Shown piece after piece: positions 43,498-55,923 of a DNA stretch of 64,000 nt. Numbering within the stretch: the first letter of the stretch is position 1; each line of letters begins with the position of its first letter. The position numbers were made by a program, and so were the translations under genes. This DNA is from Coniochaeta sp. PMI_546 (Eukaryota > Ascomycota > Sordariomycetes > Coniochaetales > Coniochaetaceae). Where the stretch lies: positions 2,294,001 to 2,358,000 of the forward strand of contig MU271149.1 in the NCBI GenBank assembly GCA_021432605.1. Direction: 5' to 3'. Below the pieces are notes generated by a model that saw only the letters and a list, made by a program, of their open reading frames with translations, ran no database searches and was not told where the DNA came from.

Positions 43498-46400
43498 CTA
43501 CTCGTCATCCTCGGCGTCGGTGTGATAGTCGAATGGGTCCGGGACGGGCGCCTCCTCGTCGCCCTCCTGGTCCTCGTCGATGGCAGTGAGCACGCCCGCG
43601 GCCGCCGCAGCCCCGCTTCCCGTGCCCGGCTCGTTGCGCCCGGCGTGAGGCGTCGACTGCTGCGAGCCCGCGGCGCCACGGGCGATGATGTCCTGGAGCT
43701 CGCTGAGGTTGAGCCTATCCGCGCCTTCTGCCCCCTGGAGGATCTGTGCGAGACGATCCGACCGCTCCTGGAGGCTGCGACCTGTCGCTGGCCCGCGCGC
43801 CGTGGACCCGCCTGCCGCAGGGCCGCCGGCTACCGGTGCTTTCTCGGTCGTAACCTTCTTCAGCTTCTCTTCGATGAGGACCTTGGGCTCGTCTGGCCGG
43901 GTATCCTCCAGGAGAAGTGGGCCTCCAGTTGGCTACATTAGAGGAGGTGTATTAGCATTACCGAACAAAATGAAAATGCGAATTATGTCTTTACGCAATG
44001 ACTCACCTTCTTGACCGGCTTGAACCGCCCAGCCGGGAAGCTGATGTACTTGAGCTGCCCCGGCAGCACCCGAGACATGTTCTCGATCTCGTAGCCGACC
44101 TTCTCCCGCTCGGCCTTCTTCTTGGCCTCGGTGGTCGCAGACGTCTCCTTCTCGGTGATGTCTTCGCCCTCTTTCTTGTTGTCGTCAGTCTTGTCGGCCT
44201 TTCCCTTGTCGTCGTCCACGTCCATCTTGTCGCCGGCGGGTTGGCTCGAGCCCGTCTTGGCAGCCGTGGGCGTCGAGTCGACGTCCATGCTCTCGCGGCG
44301 CAGGGCACGCTCCTTCTTCTGTGCTCGGCGCTTGGCTTGGGCGGTCGTCGATAGAATGGCCGTGATGACCGGAGCGGGGCCTTCTTCAACCTTGGCCTCC
44401 TGCTCGGGGGGGTAGTCGAAGAGACTTGGCCGGGTAGCGCAGCTGAACTTGAAGCTCGGGATCTCCAGATCGGAATCCAGGCCGATGATCGAAGTCGGGC
44501 TGAAGCTGAGAGACAGGAAGTGGGTGAACGGGAACCAGTACCAGTACTGCGTGAAGACCGCCATGCCGACGATGCCGGCCATGTTGAGGTTTCCGGTCTG
44601 TGTCTGCAGCCCGATGGTGCAGTTCCGGCCACCTGCGTCGATGATACCCAGCGCCAACGAGGCACCGAACTTGGTCATCGCGTCCTCGTGGCGGTCGCCG
44701 ACCACCTTCCTCAACGTCTTGCGGATGGCGGCAACCTTGGGGTTCATGACCTCATTTTGCTGAACCATGATCATGGAAAGCGCAATGAGTGCTCCCTGAC
44801 GGACGAAGTCGGACGGATCCTTCATCATCGGCTCCAGCAAGTCAATGGCCTCGTCTAGGCCAGTGCCGGCACACGAGATACCGAGTGCCATGGCTGAGCC
44901 GTACCGGACATGGGGGTTGTACGATTCAGCGAGCAGTTCGACCATTCGGGGGACACTGCCAGGCTTGCGGAACATGATAAACCCGAGACTCATGACAGCG
45001 ATCCGGCGAACGTCGTCGTTGACATCGCTCACGGCGATGTGGAGCAGCTTTCGTATCGCCTTGTTGCTGCCGGTACCGCAGTAAGCCATGGCAACAGTGA
45101 GGATACCACCGTAGCGGAGAGTCGGGTCGGGGTCGCTCAGGAGACCGTCGATCATAGCGTCGGCACCTTCCTGGCGGCCATACATGATCAATGCCATGCC
45201 GATGGCGCATCCACGGACAATCTTCTCGTGAGTCGTGTCGTGGGCGTACGTGAACATGTCCTCGAGGGCCTTGGCGTTGCCGGTGCCCAGCATGATCAAG
45301 CCCATGGACAAGCCGACGGCCTCTCCGTTGAGCGCAGAATCAGTGAACAAGACGTTCTTGAGGCTCTCAAAGATCTGCTCGTTGCCGGTGGCCATGCCTG
45401 CAATGCCTAGACCCAGAGCGCCGCCATGCTGGATCACCTCGTCGTCGGTGCTGGTGAACATGGTGCGCAGGTAGTCCAGGGCATCCGCACCGTGGTTGGC
45501 GTGAATGAGGCCGTACGCGTAGAGGGCGCCACCTTGGCTGTAAAGCGATCCGCTGCTGATGCCATTTTGCTTTGGCAGGTATGGCTCGAGGAGCTTCCGG
45601 GACTGCGTGAGGTTGCCGCGATGGATGACACCGAGGGCTGCTGTGGCCGTGAACTTGGACCAGTTGACTGCCTTGCCCAACCAATCCAGGTTGTCGCGGA
45701 AGAACTTGTCGTGCGTAGTGCCGGCGTTCATGAAGGCATTGCAGAAGGTCACGGCGGTGTGGAAGATGGAGTTGCGGCCCTCCAGACTGTCGCGCACCTT
45801 GTTGAGAATGCTCAGATCCGTGTGGTTGTTGCGGTAGAGGAACTCGAGGTTCAGCTTGATCGTCTTGGTGCCGTCGAGAATGTCGCGGATGTTCTTGAAC
45901 GGTTTAGCCAGGTTCTCGGGGAGCTCCTCCTGAGCCGGCTCCTTCTCTTTCGCCGTGGAGTCGTCCTGGTCATTCATCAAAGCATCAGACTCCTTCGCTT
46001 CGCCATTGTTCTCGGGCTCCGCTTCGGGTTGCTTAGGGGCCTCGCCGGAAGGAAGAGACTGGATGACCTTGCCTAGAAACTCCTGAGTTCCGTTATCGTA
46101 GAGGTCAAAAGCAATCTGGTAAGCGATCGCGATGGACTTCCTATCTCCATTGTTGACCAGAGTGCGGAGCATCTTGGAAGCCTGTTCATCAGAATCCAGG
46201 TAGACGACACATTTGGCGATGGCGAAGTAGTCGGGATTGGGGATCTCGTTGAGGAGTTCGAGGATCAGATGTAGGATCTCGGTCCGCAGGCTCCTCTCTT
46301 GGACAATGTCCATGCAGATGCCAAGGATGTACTCCATCAGCTCTTCGGCAGGACCCTGGCCGGCTTCGGGTGACTTGCCCTTGGATTGCTTCTCGTCATC

Positions 46401-47204
46401 GCTCGCCCTCTTGATGACTCGGCGGAGAACATCAAGATTCTTGGATTCGACAGCGATACCGACAACCTGCTTGTATTTGCCCTGCTCGAGGCAGTTCTCG
46501 AAGAGCCTCTCGATGACCCTCTGCAGGGCCAGCTCAGTGTCCGTGTTGATGTCGGCAACAGACGAGGACCGGCCTACTTTGGCAGGCTGGAAGGTAGGAT
46601 CAAGGATGGTATTGTCCGTCGAGGCGCGGGAGAGCAGAGACTTGGAAGGCAGGGTAGTCTGCGAGAAGGGTGTCGTGGGCGAGATCAAGGCAGAGCTGTC
46701 GGCAGCACCAGCGGCAAAGGTAGTAGCGATGGCCGGGAGCTCGACATCGAGTTTGGACAGCTTGGATGGAGTATGGCGCGAGGAAGAAACGGCGATGTAC
46801 TGGTCGACGCACTTGGAGATGATAGTCTCCTCGAACTCGCCGGGGGCATCGAGGCGGAAGAGGTCACCGGCGGCAAGGGCGAAGCTCATGCTTTCGTTGT
46901 AGGCCTGCAAGTGATAGTAGACCTTGGCGCAGACGAGAGCAGCCAGCTGGCGCTCAGAGAAGGTCTCATCTTCCCAGAGGGACTCGCTGTGGTAAATCAA
47001 ATGTCAGTGTATCACGAACCATCGGGCACAGAGCGAGGAACAGAGAGAGATGGGTGCCTACATCTCGCTCAGCGAGCCGGCCACTTCGGTCCAGACGGTG
47101 TCAATGTCCTCGTTCAGAGTCTTCAGGGCGAAGACCTTGAGCTCGGGCTCGTCCTCGGCAAGGAAGGCCAAGATGCCCTTGGCTGAGGTGAGGAGACCAG
47201 GCAT
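43498..47204 (-). CDS. rpn2: 26S proteasome regulatory subunit Rpn2
   Basis: Three exons: 47062-47204, 44007-46986 and 43498-43932, giving 1185 residues; introns of 75 and 74 bases have GT-AG ends and keep phase. I start at 47204 (MPGLLTSAKGILAFLAEDEPELK), the conserved Rpn2 N terminus. A helical N-terminal half is followed by the proteasome/cyclosome repeat toroid, with units such as GGALGLGIAGMATGNE, RYGGILTVAMAYCGTG, RYGSAMALGISCAGTG and GASLALGIIDAGGRN. A Lys/Glu-rich disordered insert and a C-terminal beta domain follow (RVLPGQLKYISFPAGRFKPVKK, then LLLEDTRPDEPKVLIEEK). Rpn2 is the large scaffold of the 19S base and places Rpn13 and the ubiquitin-processing machinery. The C-terminal extension after the beta domain, ending in acidic DYHTDAEDDE, is where the Rpn13-binding tail would lie. 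Confidence 0.95.
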
Positions 47205-49030
47205 TGCGACTGATTGTGCTTTTGTTGATGGCTTGTTGAGCTTGTGGCGACGGACGGCAGAGGACAACAACTAGTCTGGCCGGGATGAACAGCAATCTCT
47301 GATACTGAATAGATTTCTTTTCTGGTGTCTGCAAGCTTGAATGAAGCCTTACGCACTTGGAGATGAAAATGATGAAAAGGCGAAAGTCAAGATGTCAACA
47401 ACAGACACCACACAACTAATTGAATCTGAAGCTCGAGGGCCAGAGAGGAAGAGAAATTGGAGCTCGGGTTCTGAAGGCAGGCGCGACCCACGGTTTGCTT
47501 GCTCCACGTCAGTCGTCAGTGAGCTCCTGCCTTGCGCTGACCCGAAATGTGAGCTATGCCGGATTGAGCTTGGACCCTTTTTTTGTGCCCAGAGCATCTC
47601 CAATCAAATGAGCAGGGTGCCCTTACATAATGTGTCTCCATCAGCTAAACTATGTCTGGCTTAGCGTACTTTTTATTTCTCCTAAGAGGCCTAACCAACC
47701 AGCCATCCATCCCAGCTGGCCAAGCAGCCAACCAACCAACCGTGTGCCTGTTTCATCATGACGATGATGCTCTGGCTTTCCGTTGTCGCACTGATGAAAG
47801 TCTGCAGGTCTGGAACGAACATCCATCTCAAAACTGTAAACCAAGAAGTATGCGAGTGACCTCTTGTTGCAAGCAGACGCGATGAAGCAGCAGCAACAGA
47901 AGGTGCATCTTTAGCAGTTGGTCAACCCAAGGTAGTTCCTGTCGTAGTCCTGGTAGGTATCTTAACAACCTTACATGCCAGAAATCCACATTCCAGCGAG
48001 GGGGAACTTGGGTGACCTACTGGCCCTACTAGAGGCGGTACTTGGACAGCAAGCGGAGATTACCGCGTCTAGCCATGTAGTTTTGCTTCTCTTCGTTAAC
48101 AGCGCCCATGTCTGTACTACTGTGATAAGAGGTAAGGTAGGTAAGGTACCTGTAGGGAGTAAGGTAGGTATCTAAGGTAGGTAGGGTACCTAAGGTAGGT
48201 TCCATAGCCCGCAAAGTCAAAATCGCAGCGCAAACGTGGACAAACACCAACCGCCAAGATCCCTGCGCACCTCAACTTTTTCTTTCATCCCCGTTGGATC
48301 CTTTGCTTTCACATCTATTTGCATCTATCTGCATCTGGCTTTCCTGACACGATCAGACCCGGCCAGCAGCGGCTTTCTCCTCCCGCTCTCATCGCTGTTG
48401 CAAGCTGGCCGATACAAGCTTGTGTTGGACGAAATTCCATCACTTGCGACGACGATTTCCATCGATTACGCGAGACGATGCGACCTGCTGCGTCTTGGGG
48501 GCAGTGAAGTCGCGTGTGGCTGCCTTCTCGCGATCAATTGCTCCCCCCCTCCTCCCTATACTGAGCCCTATCGCGCACCCCCGGGACAGCTCTTTGTCGA
48601 AGCTTCATCAAGCTTATCTCGTCGTCTGCCTGTCGCCTGTCGCAGCTGATAGTCCCTGCTGTTAATCACAGCGTGCAGTGCAATCTGAGAGCTCCCGTGC
48701 CTTCATTTTGATACCTGATCACACGAGCTGGACACGGAACCACCAACGACTTGTGCAGCTCATACAAACAAGACAACATGCCATCGCGTACGATTACGCT
48801 CTGAACAGCAGTCGCATCTACCCTCGCAGTGTTTTTTGTTTTATTATTTCAACATCGACCATCTGTCCTGATATCGCAGCGCCAGACACGGCCGGAGCTT
48901 GCTTGACTAGGAGTGCACATGATCCCCTGCAGGAGGACACTCGGTGTACACCACAGCTGGGAGCCGTTCACGACAGGGCGGGCTTGGAGAGCACAAGACG
49001 TGCTGGGAGGAGCAGCATTCAGACGAAGAG
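47205..49030. promoter_or_regulatory. Divergent region between rpn2 and the capping triphosphatase gene
   Basis: A 1.8-kb gap between two start codons on opposite strands. About 48120-48205 is an island of (TA)AGGTAGGTA/GGTACCTAAGG words. From about 48240 to 49030 the sequence is pyrimidine-rich with several small upstream frames (for example 48236-48649), consistent with a long 5' leader for the triphosphatase gene. I see no obvious proteasome-gene element near rpn2. Confidence 0.5.
48120..48205. repeat. GGTACCTAAGGTAGG word island
   Basis: Tandem, imperfect GGTAAGGTAGG/GGTACCTAAGG units, some palindromic. Similar words occur near 7520, 15775 and 55735, so this is a genome-wide intergenic motif and not a single-locus feature. 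Confidence 0.5.
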
Positions 49031-51839
49031 ATGAACATCAACAATCTGCTCAGCGGTGGGCCTGCGCCTGCGCCGTCCAAGCCACCGCCGCCCCCGCAAC
49101 CTCAACCTCAACCTCAACCCCAATCTCAACACGCCCAGCAGCAGACGCATCACCAAGTACACCAGAATCAACAGCAGTCCTTGCCCTCGACCCCCGTCCA
49201 GAGCATCCCCCCTCAGTCCTTCCGCGACTACGGCCATCATCCGCAGCCATCGCCAACCCGTGGGCTCTCGCAAGAATATGTCGCCCACCAGATGCCACAA
49301 GGTCCTTACGGATCGCCCCAAGCCTATCACCACCAACCGCCATACGCTGGCCGGCCTGCTCCACCTCCGCTTCAACCACTTTCCTCCAACGACATCCGGT
49401 CGCCGGGCGCTGGCTCGATAATGGCTCCCGGGCCGTCGCCGTACCGTCCAACACCGACGTCGTCCATTAGCTCCGCCAGCGGAGGTTATCCGTTTCCCGC
49501 TCCGCAACAAACGCCAACCAGTCCGGCACAACGTCACCAATATCCGCCGACGAGTGCATATCCGGGGAGAGATGGATACCCTCAGCCCGGCGGCGCCATG
49601 GGTGGACCAGGCGTGCCAGGACCCTCGCCTTACGCACAAGGGCCGCAGATGCCACAGACACCCCCCGTCGGTACACCCGGCGCCACACACCCGTATCTGC
49701 AGCAGAGGACATCATCAGCCTACTCGGCTACTCCAACATCGGCCACAAATCAACAACAGTATGGACCGCCGTTTGGCAGTCCGATATCGACGACGCACCC
49801 TCCACCACCATATCCCGAGCATGCGCGCCAGCAGTCACAACCTCCGACCCCACTGGGGCCCCCTCCGCGACAAACCTCCGTTCCGCAGGGCTATGCTCAA
49901 CCACCGAGTCCTTACCAGCAACGAATGTCGTCGTCGGCAAGCGCCTACCCTCCGAGTCTGATTCACCAAATTTCGCCTCGCCTTCACCATCCACAGGTTT
50001 CACCTTCGGCACCTGCCCCACCCTCTATTTCCCGAGTTCCAAGCAATCACAGCATCTACGACAATCCCGTCCGTGTCGAGTCAAATCGAGGTTCGCAATC
50101 ACAAAGCGAGAGGGACCGCAGTCTGAGTGTCTCGCCAAAAACACGGATCCCTAGTCTTCCAAGCAGTTCAGGCCAACCCGGCTTCTCAGTACCCGACTTG
50201 GAAGCCCGCACAAATCCGATGATTTCGATGCCTACCGCGACTTCCTCTTTGGACTCAAGTCGCGATATGGCACGATCTGACCGTGCGGTCACGCCCGCCA
50301 AGCGCAAGCTAGAGGACAGGGACCTGAGCCGGGACGAGCTGGAGAAACACGACATCCGGCCCCCGCCATTCGACACGCCGAACGGCTACGAGTCAAAGCC
50401 AGACGCTATGCAACTCTCTCGCGCATCCGCCTCGCCGGTCGTGCAACGCAGGAAGCGAGTGCGGTACAGCACCCGGCCAGTGTGGGCACAACGCCACGTC
50501 GAGGGCATACGGCTCAATGCCGGCAACTTTGTGCTCCGGAAGCCCGCCCACAACGTCGGAACACAGACCAACGGGAAGACTGATTCGTTCTCGAGGTCCG
50601 AGTTCGCCAGTCGGCACGCGTCTCCGGAAGAAAAGCGCTCCATAGCACCTTCACAACCTATACCAGCTACGGCACAGGCTCCCGTAGCTCCGCCGCCGCC
50701 ACCTTACGAGTTACCCAACAAAGATGGTCCTCTGGGGCCATGGGAGAGCTGCATCACCGGCACTCCTCCGTTTGACGATGTTTCTCATGTCGTGGCGGAC
50801 TTCCTCTTCATGAAAGTTGTCAAAAACGAAGACATGGGCGAGATTATGAGCCGGAACGTCCAGTTCGAAATCGAGGCCAAGATGGGCACGCTGATCAGCA
50901 AGGACACCAATGAACGGGTCAGCCTCCCGGTCCTTACGGAATGCGTTCTCGTTGACAACGGGCGGGTGGCGTTTCAGAGCAATATGTCTGAGGTAAGCTG
51001 CGTCTCGATCGCTCAAACTAATTAACTTTTCGTGTGGCGCCCAGGGTTATACTGACTATTGGTTGTCATTCATCTAGGCTCAGCACAAGGCATTCAACGA
51101 CTACCTCAACCTGCTGGTCGTCGAGACGCACCCCGAAGCACCCCGTTTCGACAAGGATGGACGACCAAAGCCCCCGCGCGTGCCGATAATGTACAAGCAC
51201 CGCAGGGAGACGGACAAGTTCTTCGAGCTGCCCCCCTCGATGCGCGCACGACTTCCGGCATGCGTCCAGCACCGGATCCCGGCGAAGCACTCGGTCAAGG
51301 TACGGGTCACGTACGACCAGACCACGGGCAAGGTCATAGCCATGATCGTCAAGGCGCGCGTGGCCGACCTGGACCTCTACATCCCCACCTGCGCCTTCGA
51401 CTGCCGGATCAGCGTCAACCTCGAGATGGACTGGGACGGCTCCCTCGAAGAGCTCGAGAGGGAGGCGGTGTCGCACGATGCGTCGCCGGACCGCAGGAAG
51501 GACCGGCTGAGCTACACGCAGAGCCACTACCAGATCGACCTTACACAGGTCACGCATGCGGTCGCAGGCCTTCATGTGAGTTTTATTTTGCTCTTCTTTG
51601 CACCTGGGCTGATTATTCAGTACAATTTTTTTTTTTTTTTTTTCGCTGACAACCCGAGACAGAATGCGCATCGAATAGAGAAAGAACACGAGATAGAGAT
51701 TGAGGTCTCGGCGGCGACCGTGATAAAACAGGGTCTGCTCGCGGAGAGGGGACAGGAACACCAGTACGCCGAGCTGGTGGAGGGCCTGGTCAACAACGTC
51801 CGGCACCTCGCCCGCAAAGCACGCACTTTCAGGGATTGA
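49031..51839 (+). CDS. cet1: mRNA 5'-triphosphatase, capping enzyme beta subunit (Cet1 type)
   Basis: Three exons: 49031-50992, 51078-51575 and 51663-51839, giving 878 residues; both introns keep phase 0. I use the ATG at 49031 (MNINNLLSGGP), since the region before it reads as leader. The first 500 residues are Pro/Gln/Ser-rich and disordered. The C-terminal third is the triphosphate tunnel metalloenzyme domain. It starts with PLGPWESCITGTPPFDDVSH, carries the first metal-binding strand FEIEAKMGTL, basic tunnel strands (KVRVTYDQ, DCRISVNLEMDWDG, RKDRLSYTQ) and the last metal strand HEIEIEVSA. It removes the gamma phosphate of nascent mRNA, the first capping step, as a partner of the guanylyltransferase. 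The fold is unrelated to animal capping phosphatases. The second intron carries a run of about 19 T next to the acceptor. Confidence 0.94.
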
Positions 51840-52434
51840 CCCTCCGAAACGTGACATCGAGGAAAGATGTGTCGGGTTAACTTGATATATTCGTCATGAC
51901 CCTCGTTTGGGTCAAAAACTATTGGCGTGATTTTCCCCCATGGGTTGCCTATTTTTATTTGGCGGTATTCGGTATTAGAGTGAGGCTTGCTCAACGCTGG
52001 AACAGAACAGATACCAAGGGAGTAAAAGGGACAAGGAAATCGATACAGGCACGGGTTGTCGCCGTCTCGATAGCAACAGGGGCGGGAAATATCATTGGGT
52101 ATATCACCTCTGCAGAACTGGCGGGTAACAAAACCTCCGCCGTTGTCTCTTAATCTGGACGATGATTCCATTTCCCAAGCAGTGTACTGAATAAACATAG
52201 ACGGGCACATGTTATCCTTTTGTGTGGTTGGAAGGGCGGCGGTGCTCAGTTTGGGTATCGGGCTTGCCACCAGAGCGGGTAGTGCCCTCGGCTGTCCATG
52301 GTAGGAGACCCGTACATAGAAAGGACACTCCCGGTCTTGGAACACTTTCAACATAGACTTATGGTGGAATGTAACCAAGGCTGGATGCCCTTCAAGCATA
52401 CCGACTTCTACCTCAGTTTCAAGCGTCAGAGCCG

Positions 52435-52481
<47 letters not shown>

Positions 52482-52661
52482 TGGGTCCGGAATGTGGTCA
52501 TGTTTCATGGATCTCTCTGTTAGGCAGTGTTCAGGTTGAGCTTTCTTAGTTACCTACACTCGACCTTCATCACAGTGATGTATGTACAGTATACAGAAGT
52601 ATGATGCCAGTTTCCACGTTTTCACCCACCCAGTGAACCACACTGATGACATCAGATCAGA
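51840..52661. other. Convergent 3' region with a long poly-C tract
   Basis: No gene seen. It lies between the 3' ends of the triphosphatase gene (plus) and the propeller gene (minus), and contains the 46-base C run at 52436-52481. Confidence 0.6.
52436..52481. repeat. Poly-C (poly-G on minus) homopolymer of 46 bases
   Basis: Uninterrupted C from 52436 to 52481. The length is exceptional for a homopolymer of this base, and the count may be affected by sequencing or assembly. Confidence 0.9.
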
Positions 52662-53540
52662 TCAGATCTTAACAGTAACGGCAAACACCCCCTGGCCAGC
52701 GCCGACATATGCAACATTCTTGTCCTTCTCGGTCCGTCCGAACGCGCACGATGTGGACCCCGTCACGGATCCGACACTGGTCGGCTTCCCGACAACCGGG
52801 TCGACCTCGACCAGGGAGTTCCCGCTGTTGGTGGCCACGTAGATCTTGCCGTTGGGGCCGAAGCAGAGGTCGTCGCCCATCAGGTTGGTCCAGAGCGGGA
52901 CCACGGCGCCGGTGGCCTTGGCGCTGCTGGCGTCGACGGGGACCTTGTAGAAGCTGTTCTTGAAGATGTTGGTGTACCAGACCACGCCGTCCTTGTACTT
53001 GATCCCGTCGATGCCGAAGGGGATGCCGCCTGAGGGCGCCATGGTGGGGTCGGTGAGGGCGACGGAGTAGTCGCCCGTCGAGATGGTGAACTTGTACACG
53101 TTGCCTTTTCCCGCGTCGGCCACCAGGACGGTGTCGTTGTTGAAGACGGCCAGGCCGTTGAGGTTGTTGGCCTGCGTGATGGTCTTGATGAGGCTCGACT
53201 TGGGCGAGGTGCCGGTGAAGTCGACCTTGTAGATGCCCTTCCCGCCGATCACGGCGAACACATCCGGTGCGATCTCGCCGATGCCGCTCAGGCCTGATGC
53301 GCCGGTGACCGCGATGGCTGTGGAGGAGGTCTTTGCGACCGGGTCCACGGCGTACAGGTTTGCGCTGTTCATGTTGGTGGCCAGGACGATGCCGTTAGAC
53401 CGGACGGCGACATTCTCGATCGAGGTGAGCCGCACAACTTGCGTGGCTGTTGACTGCCGGGACTCAATCGCGGCACCGGAAACAAGGGTCGAGAGGAGAA
53501 TCAGGGGCAGGCTACCCAGCATGGATGTTAACTGCAGCAT
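52662..53540 (-). CDS. Secreted SMP-30/NHL-like beta-propeller protein
   Basis: Intronless, 292 residues; the first ATG is at 53540 and an alternative at 53522 (MLGSLPLILLS). The N-terminal signal peptide ends near SGAAIESR. The rest is a run of similar blades with motifs such as NGIVLATNMNSANLYAVDP, NNDTVLVADAGKGNVYKF, GIPFGIDGIKYKDGVVWYTN and GPNGKIYVATNSGNSLVEVDP, the pattern of six-bladed SMP-30/gluconolactonase-like propellers. Such proteins bind a metal ion or act as lactonases, and they recur in fungal secondary-metabolite and cell-surface contexts. The metal ligands cannot be assigned by eye, so catalysis is uncertain. Confidence 0.75.
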   Translation of the reverse strand: MLQLTSMLGSLPLILLSTLVSGAAIESRQSTATQVVRLTSIENVAVRSNGIVLATNMNSANLYAVDPVAKTSSTAIAVTGASGLSGIGEIAPDVFAVIGGKGIYKVDFTGTSPKSSLIKTITQANNLNGLAVFNNDTVLVADAGKGNVYKFTISTGDYSVALTDPTMAPSGGIPFGIDGIKYKDGVVWYTNIFKNSFYKVPVDASSAKATGAVVPLWTNLMGDDLCFGPNGKIYVATNSGNSLVEVDPVVGKPTSVGSVTGSTSCAFGRTEKDKNVAYVGAGQGVFAVTVKI

Positions 53541-54801
53541 CGCGGACGGGTGCTGGAGGGAGCAAGAATAAGAAACGAAGGCGGTGACCGTTGGCTACCT
53601 TGCTCTCTTGATATCTACAGGACAAGAGTATGGAACATTGGTAAAACGAAATTCAAGCTAGAATAGGTAGTCACTCTTATGGCACTTTCACCATCGCCTT
53701 CCCTCGTCTCCCCCACAGCCCGGGGTCATTCATATTATATGGTCATATAGAGGACTGTATATATGGTCTTGGCGTGGATCAATTGGAGATATTGGGGATC
53801 TGAGATGGCTAAAGTCTAGACTTAGAGCTGGGGACCCAGTTGCTGTGTGTGTAGCCCTTCTCGGACTCTATTTTTGCTAAAGTCCCGGGCTGGAACCCGC
53901 GAACTTTGTCGGGACAAGAAAGATGCAATTTGCAGTCGCTTCCCCTCGAGACGGCCAAATAGAGTAACAACGGCCTGACATGTTCCCCAGTGACTCCACT
54001 CCCTCTGTTGTGATTTATTTGTCCGCATGAGACTGCCATGGCACAATCCGGCAGTGTCTGACCAGGAAGGTCGAGGCCACCTTAGCAGCGTTGAGCAAGC
54101 AGGCTTGTGGCACCCTGACAACTTTGTACGTGTCAAAGGGTCTAGTTGATGCCTTACACTGATGTGTCACACCTATTCATGATGAACCAGATCTACTTAA
54201 GTCTATGTCACATCATGCCGAGCTTCTATATACGATAACACGTGAGGGAAGATTCTGTTGAATAGTATCAACATCTATTTACTACCTTACCTCAGCGGTG
54301 CAAATGCTTAAAGACATAAGCACACACTGCCTACTTACTGAGTACCTCGTAGAATGTCAACCTCTGTAGGTCCCGAGGGCTGGGAATGAGATTGCATTCA
54401 GGAAATAGTCGGATTGACCGATGCTTGTTTGTTGTTCAGATGACACAAGGCTCGATACTGGGGACGTAGTGTGAAATAATCGAGTCCACTCATGTCTTTA
54501 TACAAAGCTTGACAGGGACAAAAGACTGTTCGTTTCATGTAAGTCACGAGTTGGGGCATCAGAACACGAGTACATACCAACTGCCTTTGTGCCGGTCTCA
54601 AAATAGAAGTCGAGAGCGCTACTGACTAGATTTACAGAACTTGTCATGCCTATACTGTGTTCATGGCAGTGTTTGCTTGCGCCCTCATTGTGCTCCCGAA
54701 CATATAAAAAAGGCTCCCCAAGGGCGATGAAAAGCAGTCACCTATCATGTTCATCTATGTACGACTCAATACTCCTGTGCTGTAGAGCTCTCAAGACAAA
54801 C
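53541..54801. other. Intergenic, promoters of propeller and LysM genes
   Basis: Divergent gap with no gene seen. A strong TATA-like box (CATATAAAAAA) at about 54701-54711 lies some 95 bases before the LysM start codon. Confidence 0.5.
54701..54711 (+). promoter_or_regulatory. TATA-like box of the LysM gene
   Basis: CATATAAAAAA, about 95 bases before the ATG at 54802, fits a core promoter for this short gene. Confidence 0.5.
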
Positions 54802-55392
54802 ATGCGATACCTCGCTGTGCTCTCCCTACTTGCACACTGGCTCATCACCGCCGCTGCAGACTACTTCCCCTACAGCGAGACATGGCCCGAGCCAAGACAA
54901 CCCGGCTGGGACCGGGCTTGCAGACTGTGGGCCAAGGCGCAGAAAGGCGACACTTGCTGGCAGATTGCTTCTCAGCTTAATATCGACGTTGGATACTTCA
55001 TGCACATGAACCCTCAGCTCCAGGGCGACTGCGAGCACAACCTGTGGGCCGGCTACTGGTACTGCTTGGGCTATCACATTCCTCCAGGTCCAGATCCTAC
55101 GACCCTACCTCCCCCAAAAAATACAGAGACGGCCTTCATAACCAAGTCCACAGATAGGGCGTCGTTCAGTGTGATCACGGAGCCGCAAATCACAACACCC
55201 CTCACGACTGCATCGCTCGCATCTTCCAGTACGGTCACGGACAACCCGTTCTTGAACTTGCCGCCGCCGCTCGATACCGAGACGGATTTTACTACCAAGT
55301 CTACCGATGCGGCATCATTCAGACCTATCACACCCTCGGGGGCCACTTTGACGATACAGTTTGTGAGGGGAACGAGGCTTCCCGTGCTTTGA
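54802..55392 (+). CDS. Secreted LysM-domain protein
   Basis: 196 residues. I start at 54802 (MRYLAVLSLLAHWLITAAA), which gives a good signal peptide; the longer upstream frame lacks one and includes the TATA region. A single LysM domain occupies about 40-95: ACRLWAKAQKGDTCWQIA, LNIDVGYFMHMNPQL, DCEHNLWAGYWYCLGY. It has the cysteines and the W-x-G-x-x-Y-C-x-G ending of fungal-type LysM. The C-terminal 100 residues are Thr/Ser/Pro-rich and contain a duplicated unit (TETAFITKSTDRASFSVIT and TETDFTTKSTDAASFRPIT). LysM domains bind chitin or its oligomers, and small secreted LysM proteins of plant-associated fungi can mask chitin from host receptors; that role here is inference. Confidence 0.85.
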   Translation: MRYLAVLSLLAHWLITAAADYFPYSETWPEPRQPGWDRACRLWAKAQKGDTCWQIASQLNIDVGYFMHMNPQLQGDCEHNLWAGYWYCLGYHIPPGPDPTTLPPPKNTETAFITKSTDRASFSVITEPQITTPLTTASLASSSTVTDNPFLNLPPPLDTETDFTTKSTDAASFRPITPSGATLTIQFVRGTRLPVL

Positions 55393-55923
55393 CGGTGAAA
55401 TGTTGACGAAGATTACTGCCACGCTTTGCGTATACGGGAGTAGCCATCGCCATAGCTTGCGACCTCAATGAGATAACATATGTTTACCCTTTAATCATCA
55501 TTTTCCCTCTCTTTATACATCGATTGGCACTCTTTTCGTGGCACATATTTCTGTCATCAAAGAACTCACTTTTGAAGTCCACTCTAAACTTAGGCCCAAA
55601 AAACAAAAGATTTGATATGTTGCCGGCGCCACAAGCTACAAAGGACTTGGATGCCACCTAAACTTAGCTATGACTGTGCTTTACACCTGGTTTATTGGTA
55701 TCAGTCATAGAGTCTCGGCCCTACAAACATTACCTAGGTACGGTAGTTGCAGTCTGCGAAGTCCTGTGCTTGTGCAGGTCACTTAGTGAATCATTAGTGT
55801 GAAATGTGTATGTAGCATGATAAAAATCCATATCAACATATCCACTGTACCTACCCTAAGTTTTCTCTTCATGGAACCATCCCATATATAGCAACACATG
55901 ACGCTCACAACGCTCCAAGTATC
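55393..55923. other. Convergent 3' region, nothing seen
   Basis: Between the LysM gene and the monooxygenase gene end. Includes an isolated ACCTAGGTACGGTAG word at about 55733-55747. Confidence 0.5.

Noticed and set aside
53860-53920. tRNA-like phrase near GGGCTGGAACCCGCGAAC
   Set aside because: No cloverleaf could be closed on either strand.
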